Shown piece by piece: positions 62,238 through 64,000 of a stretch of DNA of 64,000 nucleotides; within the stretch, counting starts at the first letter, position 1; every line of letters begins with the position of its first letter. The DNA is from Atriophallophorus winterbourni (lineage: Eukaryota; Platyhelminthes; Trematoda; Plagiorchiida; Microphallidae), in contig JACCGJ010018216.1 of NCBI GenBank assembly GCA_013407085.1, forward strand, positions 19,256 to 83,255, read 5' to 3'. Under the pieces are notes generated by a model, which made no database searches, was not told the origin of the DNA, and saw only the letters and a program-made list of their open reading frames with translations. The translations under genes and the position numbers were made by a program.

Positions 62238-64000
62238 CGATCCTGAGCCGTCCGACGGCATATCATGAGAGGCTCCCAACGAACTTTTGGCCTCATCCTC
62301 ACAACTAGAAAATTCACAACGCGCAAGTTCTTTTCACCTGCCGCCCTGTGCTCGCTAATCTCCTCAATAGCTTTTCGCATCCCCACCTAATCCTCCGGAG
62401 AAAGATCACGCAGGAGTCGAAGTTCGCTACCCTTCAAACTGTAACCCCTCTTTAGCATTAAGTTCACATGGTCAGCCTTAAAGGTCTGTGGCGCTGGCTA
62501 GACGAAGTGCTGTGCGTATCGTTACACCCTTTTCCCCTTCGTCGAAAAGGGGGGCCAAGAACAAAGTTGAGGAAATGGCGTACCTTTTTAATCCTGTCCC
62601 TCGACGAATCTGCTGTTTGTTCTGGCTAGTAGTGAAGAATGACGCAAAATTTTATACTCTAATCAGTGGTAAAACGCTTGTCTTTGTTACTGATAACATT
62701 AGCCGGCTCCTCTACCTTCTCGACCTCTTTGAGCTCAGGAACTGTCGTCTCGCCGTCAGAATTAAATCCATTTTTAAACGGAGTGCAGTGATGAATCAAC
62801 ATCCGAAAAAGTGCACACAGATTCGGATTGCACGCAAGCTTGCTCCACACTAGATGAGTGGTGTTTGTCCACCTTTGCTGGTAAATCACTATCTACCATC
62901 GAGACCTTGAGAGCTTTTAGCAGAAGCAGTGTCAACTTGAACCTGACTACCTACGAGCTTAACACCAGTCGGTGGAAGGCATATTTCTAGATATCGTGTG
63001 AATGATATCGCATAAGCTCTTTTGGATTCAGCGATACGTTTCTTGCTTCATTCCACCATATCGAATATGCATCCGCTGTATACATATTTCACATTGAACA
63101 GGTTTAGCTTTATCAGCCACCTGTTTCGAACATACAAAGCAGGAATTCCCGGAATTAGCAGCGGGGCCCATATTATCTTTATACTTTCTTGCAGTCGATG
63201 CTGCACGATCTATATTAGCAGATTTACGAGTCGTGACAACGTTCGAATCCTTTGAAAATTGGATAACATTTCTTGTGATAATCTTGAAATGGCACGGAGA
63301 TTCTCAACAAAATCAAAAAAGAGTTGTCAGTAAAATCGGTCCAGCACCGTATTATTCAACATAAAATACTGTAACGTTTGTGGCGAGGACACCTTTTCTG
63401 GCGATAACCTGTTCACAGAGAGCACACACGGAATGCATCAAATTACAGGCGATAGTTTAATCGAGGATATCGAAAACCTATCGAACCAGCCAAGAAATGC
63501 TCAACGTTTTTGAGCTGTTCGACCAACATGAAATCACCTGCGTGCTGAACACAATAAGGTACATCGAGTATTTGATTTTGGCTTTTGATGATGGTGTTTG
63601 ATCGCATGAAAAGTGAGCATGTATAAACGATCTGAACACGGTGTAAAAGTCTAGTAAACATTATTATTTAGTTATTCAATGCTGATTGCAATGTAGCGTT
63701 TTAGTTAGTCGTAACGTAGCAAGCGTGCCTACCGGTGACCATGTTTGTTATAAAAATTTGTCTGAATTACTTGGGCCGTATCCCAGAAACAGTAGATGGG
63801 TTTCCAAACCAAATTTTGGACGATTGCAAAATGCTCAATCGGCAATTCGACGAGACGAGGAAAACTGAGAACCAATCATATCCACGCACATACAACGTGG
63901 GCTACAATTGTTTATACCCTGGCTCTATACACAAGCTACAACCACAATTTTCGATTGAGCATAAGATGACATGTTTCTTGATCAAATCACAGATTTGGCT
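62238..64000. other. Unidentified sequence at window end
   Basis: No confident gene. On the minus strand near 63054-63156 a frame has CFVCSKQ...CEICIQRMH, spacing reminiscent of half a PHD-type finger, but it ends at a stop and has no supporting context. Other frames (62488-62853, 63443-63661) are not recognised. Confidence 0.35.

Noticed and set aside
61360..62268. 302-codon plus-strand open frame
   Set aside because: It is the antisense of the piggyBac transposase and has no similarity of its own.

Overview
This is eukaryotic DNA, most likely from a digenean flatworm (trematode). It contains one host gene, split into many exons, surrounded and filled by relics of several transposon classes. 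The organism call is inference. It rests on a 27-base first intron (tiny 5' introns are known in schistosome-like flukes) and on the mix of RTE-like and CR1-like non-LTR elements, BEL/Pao and Ty3/gypsy LTR elements, MULE and piggyBac. No operons, CRISPR arrays, rRNA or convincing tRNA genes were seen.

Layout. Positions 1-5132 hold non-LTR and Ty3/gypsy fragments. Positions 6435-10545 form a near-perfect 4.1 kb palindrome made of two head-to-head, 5'-truncated MULE transposase copies around a 30-base spacer. It abuts the integrase end of a BEL/Pao retrotransposon on the minus strand (about 10550-15489), which is damaged by a nonsense codon, a frameshift, a small duplication, a deletion and a SINE-like insertion. 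Positions 16680-27232 are a graveyard of CR1-like elements. Nested in it are a 750-base tandem insert with a 10-base target duplication, an inverted-repeat element carrying a broken small ORF, a minisatellite and a terminal-inverted-repeat (MITE-like) element.

Positions 28084-59191 (+) carry the host gene: an orthologue of NIPBL/Nipped-B/Scc2, the cohesin loader. I reconstruct 25 exons whose splice phases all agree, giving 9492 coding bases and a predicted 3163-residue protein. The N-terminal half is mostly low complexity with basic patches. The middle and C-terminal parts are HEAT-repeat cohesin-loader sequence closely resembling the animal family. The tail is serine- and lysine-rich. The introns are loaded with a SINE-like repeat of about 235 bases ending in (CATA)n (about 17 copies in the gene, about 20 in the window), RTE-like 3' ends carrying a conserved 3' stem-loop, and a third short repeat family.

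Positions 60700-62237 carry a shortened piggyBac-like element with recognisable terminal inverted repeats and a TTAA at one end. Its transposase is split by a frameshift in a homopolymer. Positions 62238-64000 show nothing I can identify with confidence.

The points most worth following up are the head-to-head MULE palindrome, the SINE-like family with its paired stem, the covarying hairpin in the RTE-like 3' end, and the two stop-free introns with lengths divisible by three in the cohesin-loader gene.
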